Source of the DNA: Marivita sp.
GTDB taxonomy: Bacteria > Pseudomonadota > Alphaproteobacteria > Rhodobacterales > Rhodobacteraceae
Length of the DNA: 61,255 nt
Reading direction: 5' to 3'
Assembly (NCBI RefSeq): GCF_022763305.1
Contig: NZ_JALEGT010000108.1
Location: 1 to 61,255 of the forward strand
Of this stretch, positions 43,670 through 51,452 are shown in pieces (positions within the stretch are counted from its first letter, which is position 1; each line of letters opens with the position of its first letter). A program made the translations under genes and the position numbers. The notes under the pieces were generated by a model, which searched no databases, was not told the origin of the DNA, and saw only the letters and a list, made by a program, of their open reading frames with translations.

Positions 43670-44811
43670 TGCGAGTCTTCGTCATTGCCGGGGAAGCCTC
43701 GGGCGACAAGCTGGGCGCGGCGCTGATGGCGGGTCTGCGCAAGCATGCCGGGGATGTGACATTCGAAGGGATCGGCGGCGACCGGATGATCGCCGAAGGT
43801 CTGCAGAGCCTGTTTCCCATGGACGAGATCTCGATCATGGGCATCACCGAGATCCTGTCGCAATACCGCCAGCTCAAGGCGCGCATCCGCCAGACCGCCG
43901 ACGCCGTGCTGGCCGCAAAGCCCGATGTGCTGATCACCATCGACCTGCCGGAGTTCAGCCTGCGGGTCGCCAAGCTGGTCAAGGCGCAAAGCAACATCCG
44001 GACCGTGCATTACGTGGCCCCAACGGTTTGGGCCTGGCGTCCGGGTCGCGCAAAAAAGATGGCCGCCCACATCGATCAGGTGCTGGCGCTTTTGCCGTTC
44101 GAGCCGCCCTACATGGAAGCGGCCGGCATGCGCTGCGATTTCGTCGGCCATCCCGTCGTGACAGACCCCGTCGCGTCCGAACAGGAGGTGGCCGAGTTCC
44201 GGACCCGGTTCGGCCTTCAGGATGCGCCGCTGGCGTTGATCCTGCCGGGCTCGCGACGCAGCGAAGTGTCCCGCCTCCTGCCGATCTTCGGCGAAGTGGT
44301 GGCCGGTCTGACGTCCCGTCATCCCGATCTTCGGTTTGTCCTACCCGTCGCGCCCAACGTCGGCACACCGGTGTCAGAGGCGGTGTCCAACTGGCCCATC
44401 AGGCCGATCCTGATCAACCCGCTCCACGATGGCATGGAGATGAAACGCGCGGCGTTCTTCGCGGCCGATGTGGCCGTTGCGGCCTCGGGAACCGTATCGC
44501 TCGAGTTGGCTGCGGCTGGCACGCCGATGGTGATCGCCTATGACATGAACTGGCTCAGCCGCCAGATCATCGGGCGCATGTTGCTTGTGGATACGGTGAC
44601 GCTGGTGAACCTCGTGTCCGAGACCCGGGTCATTCCCGAATTCATCGGGGACAAGTGCCGGCCTGCGCCCATTGTCGCCGCCGTGTCGGACATCCTGCAA
44701 GCCCCGGAACAGCAGCGCGCAGCCATGGCGCTGACCATGGAACGCTTGGGGCAGGGTGGTTTGCCACCGGGCGAGCGCGCGGCTCTCGCGGTTCTGGACG
44801 GGCTGAAATAG
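43669..44811 (+). CDS. lpxB: Lipid-A-disaccharide synthase
   Basis: A 380-residue GT19 glycosyltransferase. Visible: IAGEASGDKLGAALM near the N-terminus, HYVAPTVWAWRPGR and ILPGSRRSEVSRLLP. It joins lipid X with UDP-diacylglucosamine at the inner membrane. It is the last gene of the cluster. lpxD, often found between the OmpH-like gene and fabZ in other proteobacteria, is absent here. Confidence 0.95.
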   Translation: MRVFVIAGEASGDKLGAALMAGLRKHAGDVTFEGIGGDRMIAEGLQSLFPMDEISIMGITEILSQYRQLKARIRQTADAVLAAKPDVLITIDLPEFSLRVAKLVKAQSNIRTVHYVAPTVWAWRPGRAKKMAAHIDQVLALLPFEPPYMEAAGMRCDFVGHPVVTDPVASEQEVAEFRTRFGLQDAPLALILPGSRRSEVSRLLPIFGEVVAGLTSRHPDLRFVLPVAPNVGTPVSEAVSNWPIRPILINPLHDGMEMKRAAFFAADVAVAASGTVSLELAAAGTPMVIAYDMNWLSRQIIGRMLLVDTVTLVNLVSETRVIPEFIGDKCRPAPIVAAVSDILQAPEQQRAAMALTMERLGQGGLPPGERAALAVLDGLK

Positions 44812-44815
44812 AAAC

Positions 44816-44842
44816 GGGGGCTGGACCTGTCGATCCACCCCC
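44816..44842 (+). terminator. Possible stem-loop after lpxB
   Basis: GGGGG-TGGA pairs with TCCA-CCCCC (44816-44825 against 44834-44842) with one bulged C and an 8-base loop, 4 bases after the lpxB stop. No T run, so termination is uncertain. Confidence 0.35.
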
Positions 44843-44865
44843 CGCGACTTGGTCTGTCGTCAGGC

Positions 44866-45489
44866 TTACTGGCCCTGCCGTTCCAGCTCGGCGATATCCT
44901 CGTAAGCTGCGGTGAAGCCCGTCAGGGACATCGCCACCGTCACGCGCTGATCCGGTGCAAGCGCCGGCACGATGGTCACATTCGCCACGTTGCCCCGGCG
45001 GAACGCAGCCACGTCCTCGGGCGTGAAGCCCACGCGCGCATAGCAGCCCACCTGTGTGCAGAACGAAAAGTCATAGCGCTTGGCCTGACCGGAATCGACG
45101 CGCACGTTCAGCTTTTCGGTCAGCAGCGTTTCCAGCGGAACGACGAACGTGCCACCCGCTGCAACCTGACCGCCATTGGCGAGGCGGAAGATGCTGACCT
45201 CGGCGACGTTGCCGCCAGCCTGATCCTTGAGGAGCTGGTACATCTGGCAGGGCTCGGGTCCTTCGGCGACGCGTAGACACTGGATCGCCCAGTCGCCGTG
45301 GGTTGTTCTGACATAGCTGTTGCCTTCGGCCTCCGGGTCCGCCACGGGCTCACCCGTGTCGAGAACCGACAGGTCAGAGCCGCCGGACGGCGCTTCGGTG
45401 GCCTCCGGTGCCGCTGTCTCTTGTGCCGTTGCGACGCCGCTGGCGGCAAGGCTGGCCATCAATGTCAAAATCAAAAGGGGTTTGGTCAT
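44866..45489 (-). CDS. Invasion-associated locus B (IalB) family periplasmic protein
   Basis: A 207-residue exported protein: signal peptide (MTKPLLILTLMASLAASGVA), a Glu/Ala/Pro-rich stretch to about 60, then the IalB domain with THGDWAIQC, EPCQMYQLL and SFCTQVGCYARVGF; the cysteines probably form disulfides. The family name comes from Bartonella erythrocyte invasion, but most members are in free-living alphaproteobacteria and their role is unknown. Its GAGAGGA ribosome site lies 5 bases before the ATG. Confidence 0.88.
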   Translation of the reverse strand: MTKPLLILTLMASLAASGVATAQETAAPEATEAPSGGSDLSVLDTGEPVADPEAEGNSYVRTTHGDWAIQCLRVAEGPEPCQMYQLLKDQAGGNVAEVSIFRLANGGQVAAGGTFVVPLETLLTEKLNVRVDSGQAKRYDFSFCTQVGCYARVGFTPEDVAAFRRGNVANVTIVPALAPDQRVTVAMSLTGFTAAYEDIAELERQGQ

Positions 45490-45947
45490 GAAGTCCTCTC
45501 CGAAGCATCGGTCCTGTTTGCGCGTGCGTTATCATGGGCGGCTGTCACTGTCAGGCCCAAACGCAAAAAGGTGATCGCCAAAGCGGCGGAATCTTGCGGT
45601 CCGACGTGCCGGATGTTTCAAGCCCCACGCTTCATGTGATCTGTGAAGTTTCGTTTGCAATGTGCTGAAAGTAAAAGGGAAGACACGGTGGTGCGTCTTC
45701 CCTTTCATGCTCCCTGTCGGACCGGCCGACTATTATTGCCGTGACGCTACGAAATGAAATCCACAGCGTCAACAGGCAAAATAAAATCGTGAATTCACAA
45801 AAAAGACCACGCCTTGCAGCGTGGCCAGTCCAACAGGGAGGAATGCCCGCGTCACGGCGAAGAAGACCGCATTTGGGCGAAAAACATACTGGCGGCAAAA
45901 GGTTAAGTTTGTATGTTCGGACGCAGGACTGTGTTGGGGGATTGTGT
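45490..45947. other. 458-bp intergenic region with three inverted repeats
   Basis: I find no convincing gene. It lies between the divergent ialB-like and HerA-like genes. It contains an 11-bp stem AAAGGGAAGAC / GTCTTCCCTTT (45674-45684, 45695-45705), a 7-bp repeat TGACGCT / AGCGTCA (45742-45748, 45765-45771), and CCACGC / GCGTGG (45807-45812, 45819-45824). The stretch from about 45720 to 45800 is AT-rich and probably holds promoters. An in-frame extension of the HerA-like gene back to 45741 is not supported. Confidence 0.5.
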
Positions 45948-47507
45948 ATGGAAAACGGTGTGTTTGTCGGTGGCGGCGGCGAGGGCTATGGCGTCAAGCA
46001 GTGGCTGCGTCTCGACTATGCAAACCGTCACGGGCTCATCGCGGGTGCAACGGGCACCGGCAAGACCGTCACGCTCCAGATCCTCGCCGAGGGCTTTTCG
46101 GCTCAGGGGGTTCCGGTGTTCATGGCCGATGTGAAGGGGGATCTCTCGGGTCTCGCCAAGCCCGGCAGCGCCGAGTTCAAGCTGCATCAGCCCTTCACCG
46201 AACGCGCCGAGACAATCGGCTTCGAGGAGTACGCCTACCGCGCCTTTCCCGTCACCTTCTGGGACCTCTTCGGCGATCAGGGGCACCCGATCCGCACCAC
46301 CGTTGCCGAAATGGGGCCGCTGCTGATCTCGCGTCTGCTGGAATTGTCCGAGGCGCAGGAGGGCATTCTGAACATCGCCTTCCGCGTCGCCGATGAAGAA
46401 GGTCTTCCGCTGCTCGATCTGAAGGACCTGCAATCCATGCTGGTCTGGCTGGGCGAAAACCGGGACAGCGTGTCTTTGCGCTATGGGAATATCGCGGTGC
46501 AATCCGTAGGCGCGATCCAACGCCGTCTTCTGGTGCTGGAAAATCAGGGGGGCGCCGATTTCTTTGGCGAACCGGCGCTCGAACTGCGTGACCTGATGCG
46601 CACCGATGCCAACGGGCAGGGGCAGGTCAACATTCTGGCCGCAGACAAGCTGATGGGTTCGCCCCGGCTCTACGCGACCTTCCTGCTCTGGCTCTTGTCC
46701 GAGCTTTTCGAGGAGCTGCCCGAAGTGGGTGACCCGGAAAAGCCCAAGCTGGTCTTTTTCTTTGACGAGGCACACTTGCTTTTCGAGGACGCGCCAAAGG
46801 CTCTGGTCGACAAGGTCGAGCAGGTGGCGCGGCTCATCCGGTCCAAGGGGGTGGGCGTCTATTTCATCACGCAAAATCCCGACGACATCCCCGAAGACAT
46901 CCTCGGACAGCTGGGCAACCGAGTGCAGCACGCCCTTCGTGCCTTTACCGCACGGGATCGCAAGGCGCTGCGCATGGCAGCCGAGACCTATCGCGAAAAC
47001 CCGGCCTTCGACACCGAAACCGCGATCCGCGAAGTCGGCGTGGGCGAGGCCGTAACGTCGATGCTCGAACGCAAGGGCATACCCGGCATGGTCGAACGGA
47101 CCCTGATCCGCCCGCCCTCGTCGCAACTGGGCCCGATCACGCCAGCCGAACGCGGGGGGATCATGGGAGCCAGCGATCTGGGCGGAAAATATGCCGAACG
47201 GCTTGACCGGCATTCAGCGTACGAAATCCTTGCTCAGCGGACCACGGAAGCGGCCGCCGCCGCGGAAGAGGCGGAACAGAAAGAGGCCGAGCTTGACGCC
47301 GCGATGCGCGAATACACCGCTGGCCGCCGCTATACCGGCACGCGTGTGGGGCGCTCGACCTCGCAGCCGACCCGAACCACCCGGTCCAGCCGCAAAGAGG
47401 AAAGCCTCGGCGAGGCCATCGCCAATGTCGTGGTCAAGGAATTGAAGGGCACCACCGGACGGCGCATCGTCCGGGGCATTCTTGGCGGCCTGTTCAAGGC
47501 GCGCTGA
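45948..47507 (+). CDS. HerA-like helicase domain ATPase (DUF853, YjgR family)
   Basis: A 519-residue ATPase with Walker A GATGTGKT (33-40), Walker [13 protein letters not shown] (about 265-276) and a late [10 protein letters not shown] segment. The family is related to HerA and FtsK-type DNA pumps but its bacterial role is not established. An alanine/glutamate-rich coiled coil and a basic tail end the protein. ATG 45948 follows GGGGG; no nuclease partner such as NurA is adjacent. Confidence 0.88.
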   Translation: MENGVFVGGGGEGYGVKQWLRLDYANRHGLIAGATGTGKTVTLQILAEGFSAQGVPVFMADVKGDLSGLAKPGSAEFKLHQPFTERAETIGFEEYAYRAFPVTFWDLFGDQGHPIRTTVAEMGPLLISRLLELSEAQEGILNIAFRVADEEGLPLLDLKDLQSMLVWLGENRDSVSLRYGNIAVQSVGAIQRRLLVLENQGGADFFGEPALELRDLMRTDANGQGQVNILAADKLMGSPRLYATFLLWLLSELFEELPEVGDPEKPKLVFFFDEAHLLFEDAPKALVDKVEQVARLIRSKGVGVYFITQNPDDIPEDILGQLGNRVQHALRAFTARDRKALRMAAETYRENPAFDTETAIREVGVGEAVTSMLERKGIPGMVERTLIRPPSSQLGPITPAERGGIMGASDLGGKYAERLDRHSAYEILAQRTTEAAAAAEEAEQKEAELDAAMREYTAGRRYTGTRVGRSTSQPTRTTRSSRKEESLGEAIANVVVKELKGTTGRRIVRGILGGLFKAR

Positions 47508-47570
47508 GCACTGGTTCTTTCGGCGCTGTCGGGCTAAGTCTCTGCCCCGAAACAGACGAAAGACGCCCCA

Positions 47571-49385
47571 ATGCCTGCCGACACCACTTCTGATCAGGAT
47601 CTTGCCGCCAAGGAACGCAGCTCCGGCCTGCGCACGATCCGCAAGGTGGGACCGTATCTCTGGCCGGATGACAAACCCTGGGTCAAGCAGCGCGTGGTGA
47701 TTGCGTTGGTGAGCCTTGTGCTCGCCAAGATCGTCAACCTGCTGGCACCCTGGCTGTTCGGGCAAGCCGTGGATCAGCTCTCCGGCACGGCGTCGGACCT
47801 GCTGCTGGGGGGTGTCGGTCTGACCATTGCATATGGGTTTGCCCGGCTGATGAACGTGGGCTTCCAGCAATTGCGCGACGGGGTGTTCGCGCGTGTCGGT
47901 CAGCGAGCCCTGCGGTCGCTGGCGCTCGAGACCTTCACCCATATCCACCGTCTGTCGATGCGCTATCACATCACGCGCAAGACCGGCGGGTTGAGCCGCA
48001 TCATCGAACGCGGCGTCAAGGGTGTCGACTTCCTCCTGCGGTTCATGCTGTTCAGTGTCGGCCCGCTGATCCTCGAACTTGCGCTGGTCTGCCTCGTTCT
48101 GCTGTGGCTGCTGGATTTCCGCTACATGGCGGTCGTGCTGGTCACGATCGCAATCTATGTGTGGTTCACCTTCAAGGTCACGGAATGGCGCGTCCGTTTG
48201 CGCCGCGAGATGAACCAGCAGGACACCGATGCTAACCAGAAGGCTATCGACAGTCTTCTGAACTTCGAAACAGTCAAGTATTTCGGCGCCGAGTCCCGCG
48301 AGGCTGCACGCTATGATCAGTCGATGCAGGCCTATGAAGGGGCCGCCATCAAGACCGCGACGTCGCTGGCGTTCCTCAATTTCGGGCAGAGCCTGATCAT
48401 CACGACTGGGCTGGTCATCGTCATGGTGATGGCCGCCCTCGGTGTGCAGGCGGGCACGATCTCGGTCGGCGATTTCGTGATGGTGAACGCCTACATGATC
48501 CAGATCACCATGCCGCTCAATTTCCTCGGGACGGTGTACCGCGAAATTCGTCAGGCGCTTGTCGATATGGGCGAGATGTTCGACCTTCTGGAACAACCGC
48601 AGGAGATCTCGGACAAGCCCGGTGCGCCGGCGGTCGCAGTCACGTTGGGGGCGGTGCAGTTCGACAACGTGAAATTCGGCTATGACCCCGCGCGCCCGAT
48701 CCTCAAGGGGATTTCGCTCAACGTCCGCTCGGGCGAGAACGTGGCCCTGGTGGGGCCGTCCGGGTCGGGCAAATCGACCATTGGTCGGCTGTTGTTCCGC
48801 TTCTACGATGTGACGGATGGGGCCGTGCGGATCGATGGGCAGGATGTGCGCGACGTGACGCAGGCCAGCCTGCATGATGCCATCGGCGTGGTGCCGCAGG
48901 ATACGGTGCTGTTCAACGACACGATCCGCTACAACATCGCCTATGGCCGCGCAAATGCAACCGAGGACGAGATCATTGCGGCGGCCCGCGCGGCGCAGAT
49001 CCACGATTTCATCCTGTCGCTGCCCGAGGGCTATGACACGATGGTGGGCGAACGCGGTCTGAAACTGTCGGGCGGGGAAAAGCAGCGTGTCGGCATCGCA
49101 CGGACGCTTCTCAAGAACCCGCCGATCCTGATCCTCGACGAAGCGACCTCGGCACTGGATTCCGAAACCGAGTCCTCCATTCAGGGCGCGCTCAAGCGCG
49201 CGGGCGAGGGGCGCACCGTCATCACCATCGCGCACCGGCTGTCCACCATTGCCGATGCTGACCGTATCGTCGTTCTGGAAAACGGGCAGGTGGTCGAAGA
49301 AGGCACCCATGACAGCCTTCTGGCCAGCCATGGGCGCTATGCGACGCTCTGGAACCGCCAGATGCAAGAAGAAGAGGCGGCCTGA
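47571..49385 (+). CDS. Atm1-type ABC exporter (ABCB7/HMT1 family)
   Basis: A 604-residue half-transporter: six TM helices (about 45-320), then the ATPase with Walker A GPSGSGKS (395-402), signature LSGGE (499-503) and Walker B ILILDE (519-524). The segments TRKTGGLSRIIERG and NFETVKYFGAE are diagnostic for the Atm1 group, which exports glutathione-type compounds or metal-thiol conjugates. It would work as a homodimer in the inner membrane. It follows the HerA-like gene after 63 bp. Confidence 0.93.
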   Translation: MPADTTSDQDLAAKERSSGLRTIRKVGPYLWPDDKPWVKQRVVIALVSLVLAKIVNLLAPWLFGQAVDQLSGTASDLLLGGVGLTIAYGFARLMNVGFQQLRDGVFARVGQRALRSLALETFTHIHRLSMRYHITRKTGGLSRIIERGVKGVDFLLRFMLFSVGPLILELALVCLVLLWLLDFRYMAVVLVTIAIYVWFTFKVTEWRVRLRREMNQQDTDANQKAIDSLLNFETVKYFGAESREAARYDQSMQAYEGAAIKTATSLAFLNFGQSLIITTGLVIVMVMAALGVQAGTISVGDFVMVNAYMIQITMPLNFLGTVYREIRQALVDMGEMFDLLEQPQEISDKPGAPAVAVTLGAVQFDNVKFGYDPARPILKGISLNVRSGENVALVGPSGSGKSTIGRLLFRFYDVTDGAVRIDGQDVRDVTQASLHDAIGVVPQDTVLFNDTIRYNIAYGRANATEDEIIAAARAAQIHDFILSLPEGYDTMVGERGLKLSGGEKQRVGIARTLLKNPPILILDEATSALDSETESSIQGALKRAGEGRTVITIAHRLSTIADADRIVVLENGQVVEEGTHDSLLASHGRYATLWNRQMQEEEAA

Positions 49386-49411
49386 GGACAACACGACGGG
49401 AATGACCACAG

Positions 49412-49432
49412 GAGGGTCATAAAATGGCCCTC
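49412..49432 (+). terminator. Hairpin after the Atm1-type gene
   Basis: GAGGGTCAT / ATGGCCCTC (49412-49420, 49424-49432) around AAA, with one G-T pair, 26 bases after the stop and before the exosortase gene. No T run follows, so it may only partly stop transcription. Confidence 0.5.
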
Positions 49433-49483
49433 TCAAATGATCAGTGTTTGCGCCGTTCGTAGGGTGAAGAGCAAAGTGGTCAC

Positions 49484-51061
49484 ATGTCGAGATTGATTTT
49501 TTCGCAAATTCTTTTGCTGTTCGAAGCCATCGCGATTGTCGCCCTCTACCAGGTCTTCAGCGATTTCGAGTGCCGACAGACCAACCTGTTCTTCCTCTGC
49601 CGGGGTGTTCGTCTGAGCATGGTGCTTGGCCTGTGTCTGGCCGCTGGCTTTGCGCTGTTGCTGTTCTTTCAGCCCGGCCTGCGACAGGGCCTTGTGGACC
49701 GGGCCGCCACAGGCAGCGACACCGCGCGCCGCTGGGCAGGGGTTCATCTGGCCGGTCTTGCCCTTGTCGCCGCACCGACGCTGATCCTGTCGCAGGGCCA
49801 GCTGGTTGACCACGCATCCATTTTCCTGTCGGCGCTGGCGCTTGGTGGCGTGATTGCGCTGGTCGGGGCTGCGCTCTGGCTCATGCCGGCCCGCGCATGG
49901 CGCAGCTTTTTCGCCGATCACGCGCGCATTTTGGTGCCGACCATCGCCATCACCCTGCTGATCCCGTCCTTGGCCTGGGCCATCAGCCTGGCCTGGAACT
50001 GGTTCGAGACGCTCCAGCTGGCGACGTTCTACAGCGTTGCCATCCTTCTTGCGATCCTCGGCAATGATGTCTTCGTCAATCTCGAACGCGAAACCATCGG
50101 CATCGTCGATTTCTTTGTCGAGGTGGCGGAATCCTGTTCCGGCATCGAAGGGCTGGCTTTGACCACGGCCTTCATGGCGATCTACGCCCTGATGATGAAA
50201 GACGATCTGCGGATGGGGCGGTTCTGGCTGATCGTCTGGCCCGCGGCGCTGCTTCTGAGCTTCATCCTGAACGTGGTCCGCATCACCGTCCTGATCACAA
50301 TCGGCGCCTTCGTGTCACCCGAGCTTGCGGTCAACGGCTTTCACAGCTTTGCAGGCTGGCTGTCCTTCACCCTTCTGGCGCTGGTGATCCTCACCATCGT
50401 CAACCTGCTCCCAGGCCTCAGCAAGACGCCCCGGACGGCGCAGCGCGGCGACGCAGCCCCATTGACCGAGGACAGGTCGGCCGCCTTCATCGTGCCATTC
50501 CTCGCCTTCATGTTCTCGGGTCTTGTCGTGCACACGTTCTCGCAAACACCCGAGGTCTGGTACGGCGTACAGGTCGGTGCGATGGCCTTGGCACTTTGGG
50601 TGTTCCGGAAGCCCGTGCTGGCGCTGACACGCGACATCGACCTGATCGCCGTCGGGGCAGGTGTGCTGATCGGCATCGGCTGGATCGTCACCTCCGAACC
50701 GGCAGAGCCCTATGCCTCGCTGGCCGAGTTCGGCACGCTTGCCTTGACCCTGTGGGTGGTGCTGCGGGTGATCGGCACGTCGATCCTTGTTCCCGTCGTG
50801 GAAGAGCTGTTCTTCCGGGGCTATCTCTTCAGCCTGATCGACGATGGCAGCCTGCTGCGTCGCGGTCTGGCCATCGCCATCACGACTGCAGGCTTCGCGG
50901 CCTTGCATTCGCGCCCGCTCGCAGCGGCGATTGCCGGGATCATCTTTGCTCTGGTGCTGCTCCGCCGAGGGCGGCTCTTCGACGCGATCCTGTGCCACGC
51001 CGTGGCCAATGCGCTGATCGCGGCAGCGGCGCTTGCCACGGGACAGTGGTCCTTGATCTGA
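49484..51061 (+). CDS. xrtE: Exosortase E/protease fusion of the VPEID-CTERM system
   Basis: A 525-residue multi-pass membrane protein made of two enzymes. The exosortase half has the catalytic set Cys218 (ESCSGIEG), Arg266 (NVVRITV) and His287 (FHSFAGW). The C-terminal half is a CPBP (CAAX-type) intramembrane protease: EELFFRG (440-446), FAALHS (H475) and CHAVAN (H505, N509). This fusion is characteristic of the known exosortase E/VPEID-CTERM family. It would cut the VPEID-CTERM substrate and may transfer it to an unknown acceptor. The matching substrate gene lies 75 bp away in convergent orientation. Confidence 0.95.
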   Translation: MSRLIFSQILLLFEAIAIVALYQVFSDFECRQTNLFFLCRGVRLSMVLGLCLAAGFALLLFFQPGLRQGLVDRAATGSDTARRWAGVHLAGLALVAAPTLILSQGQLVDHASIFLSALALGGVIALVGAALWLMPARAWRSFFADHARILVPTIAITLLIPSLAWAISLAWNWFETLQLATFYSVAILLAILGNDVFVNLERETIGIVDFFVEVAESCSGIEGLALTTAFMAIYALMMKDDLRMGRFWLIVWPAALLLSFILNVVRITVLITIGAFVSPELAVNGFHSFAGWLSFTLLALVILTIVNLLPGLSKTPRTAQRGDAAPLTEDRSAAFIVPFLAFMFSGLVVHTFSQTPEVWYGVQVGAMALALWVFRKPVLALTRDIDLIAVGAGVLIGIGWIVTSEPAEPYASLAEFGTLALTLWVVLRVIGTSILVPVVEELFFRGYLFSLIDDGSLLRRGLAIAITTAGFAALHSRPLAAAIAGIIFALVLLRRGRLFDAILCHAVANALIAAAALATGQWSLI

Positions 51062-51085
51062 CCCGCTCGGATGTAACCTGCGCAT

Positions 51086-51117
51086 AAAAAAAGCATCCGA
51101 CGCGAACGTCGGATGCT
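51086..51117 (-). terminator. Rho-independent terminator of the VPEID-CTERM gene
   Basis: Perfect 11-bp arms AGCATCCGACG / CGTCGGATGCT (51092-51102, 51107-51117) with a four-base loop. Read on the minus strand the stem is followed by seven T, 20 bases after the substrate gene stop. The opposite side lacks a T run, so it mainly serves the minus strand, although it also faces xrtE. Confidence 0.9.
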
Positions 51118-51136
51118 CCTGCTTCGTGAAAGGTCG

Positions 51137-51310
51137 TTACGCCTGCTTGCGACGACGCACTTCCCAAGCCAGAAGCATAGCAGCGGCAACCACGGCAATC
51201 GCAAGTGCACCACTGCTTGCATCGATTTCAGGCACGGACGACACCGTTGTAGGTGTAGTCGGAGTCGTGCTTCCGCCCCCGAAAAAGATGCGCCAGCTAT
51301 CCCAGAACAT
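51137..51310 (-). CDS. VPEID-CTERM sorting-domain protein, 57 residues
   Basis: A very short protein that begins MFWDSWRIFFGGGST and continues with a Thr/Pro-rich linker. VPEID sits at residues 26-30, then a TM helix (about 34-49) and the basic tail VRRRKQA. This is the tripartite C-terminal sorting signal of exosortase substrates and the exact VPEID type that pairs with exosortase E. An AGGAGGT ribosome site is just upstream. There is no clear N-terminal signal peptide; the N-terminus before the signal is only about 25 residues. It was missing from size-filtered ORF calls and is found by reading the minus strand. Confidence 0.93.
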   Translation of the reverse strand: MFWDSWRIFFGGGSTTPTTPTTVSSVPEIDASSGALAIAVVAAAMLLAWEVRRRKQA

Positions 51311-51426
51311 AGGTACCTCCTATATAGCAGCGATTCGTTGCTACACAAAAATGCCTCAATCTCCAAGCTTTTGGAGGTTTGTGTTCACAATTGCGCAACA
51401 ATCTTCACGTGTGCCGTAACAAACTA

Positions 51427-51449
51427 AAATGGGCGGAAACAGTGCCGCC
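51427..51449 (-). terminator. Possible weak terminator of the RND permease gene
   Basis: GGCGG / CCGCC (51432-51436, 51445-51449) with an 8-base loop, followed on the minus strand by CATTTTAG, 3 bases after the permease stop. The stem is short, so the assignment is tentative. Confidence 0.35.
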
Positions 51450-51452
51450 ACA

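Noticed and set aside
47214-49436. 740-codon frame antisense to the Atm1-type gene
   Set aside because: Shadow of a conserved transporter gene in GC-rich DNA; composition is unlike a real protein.
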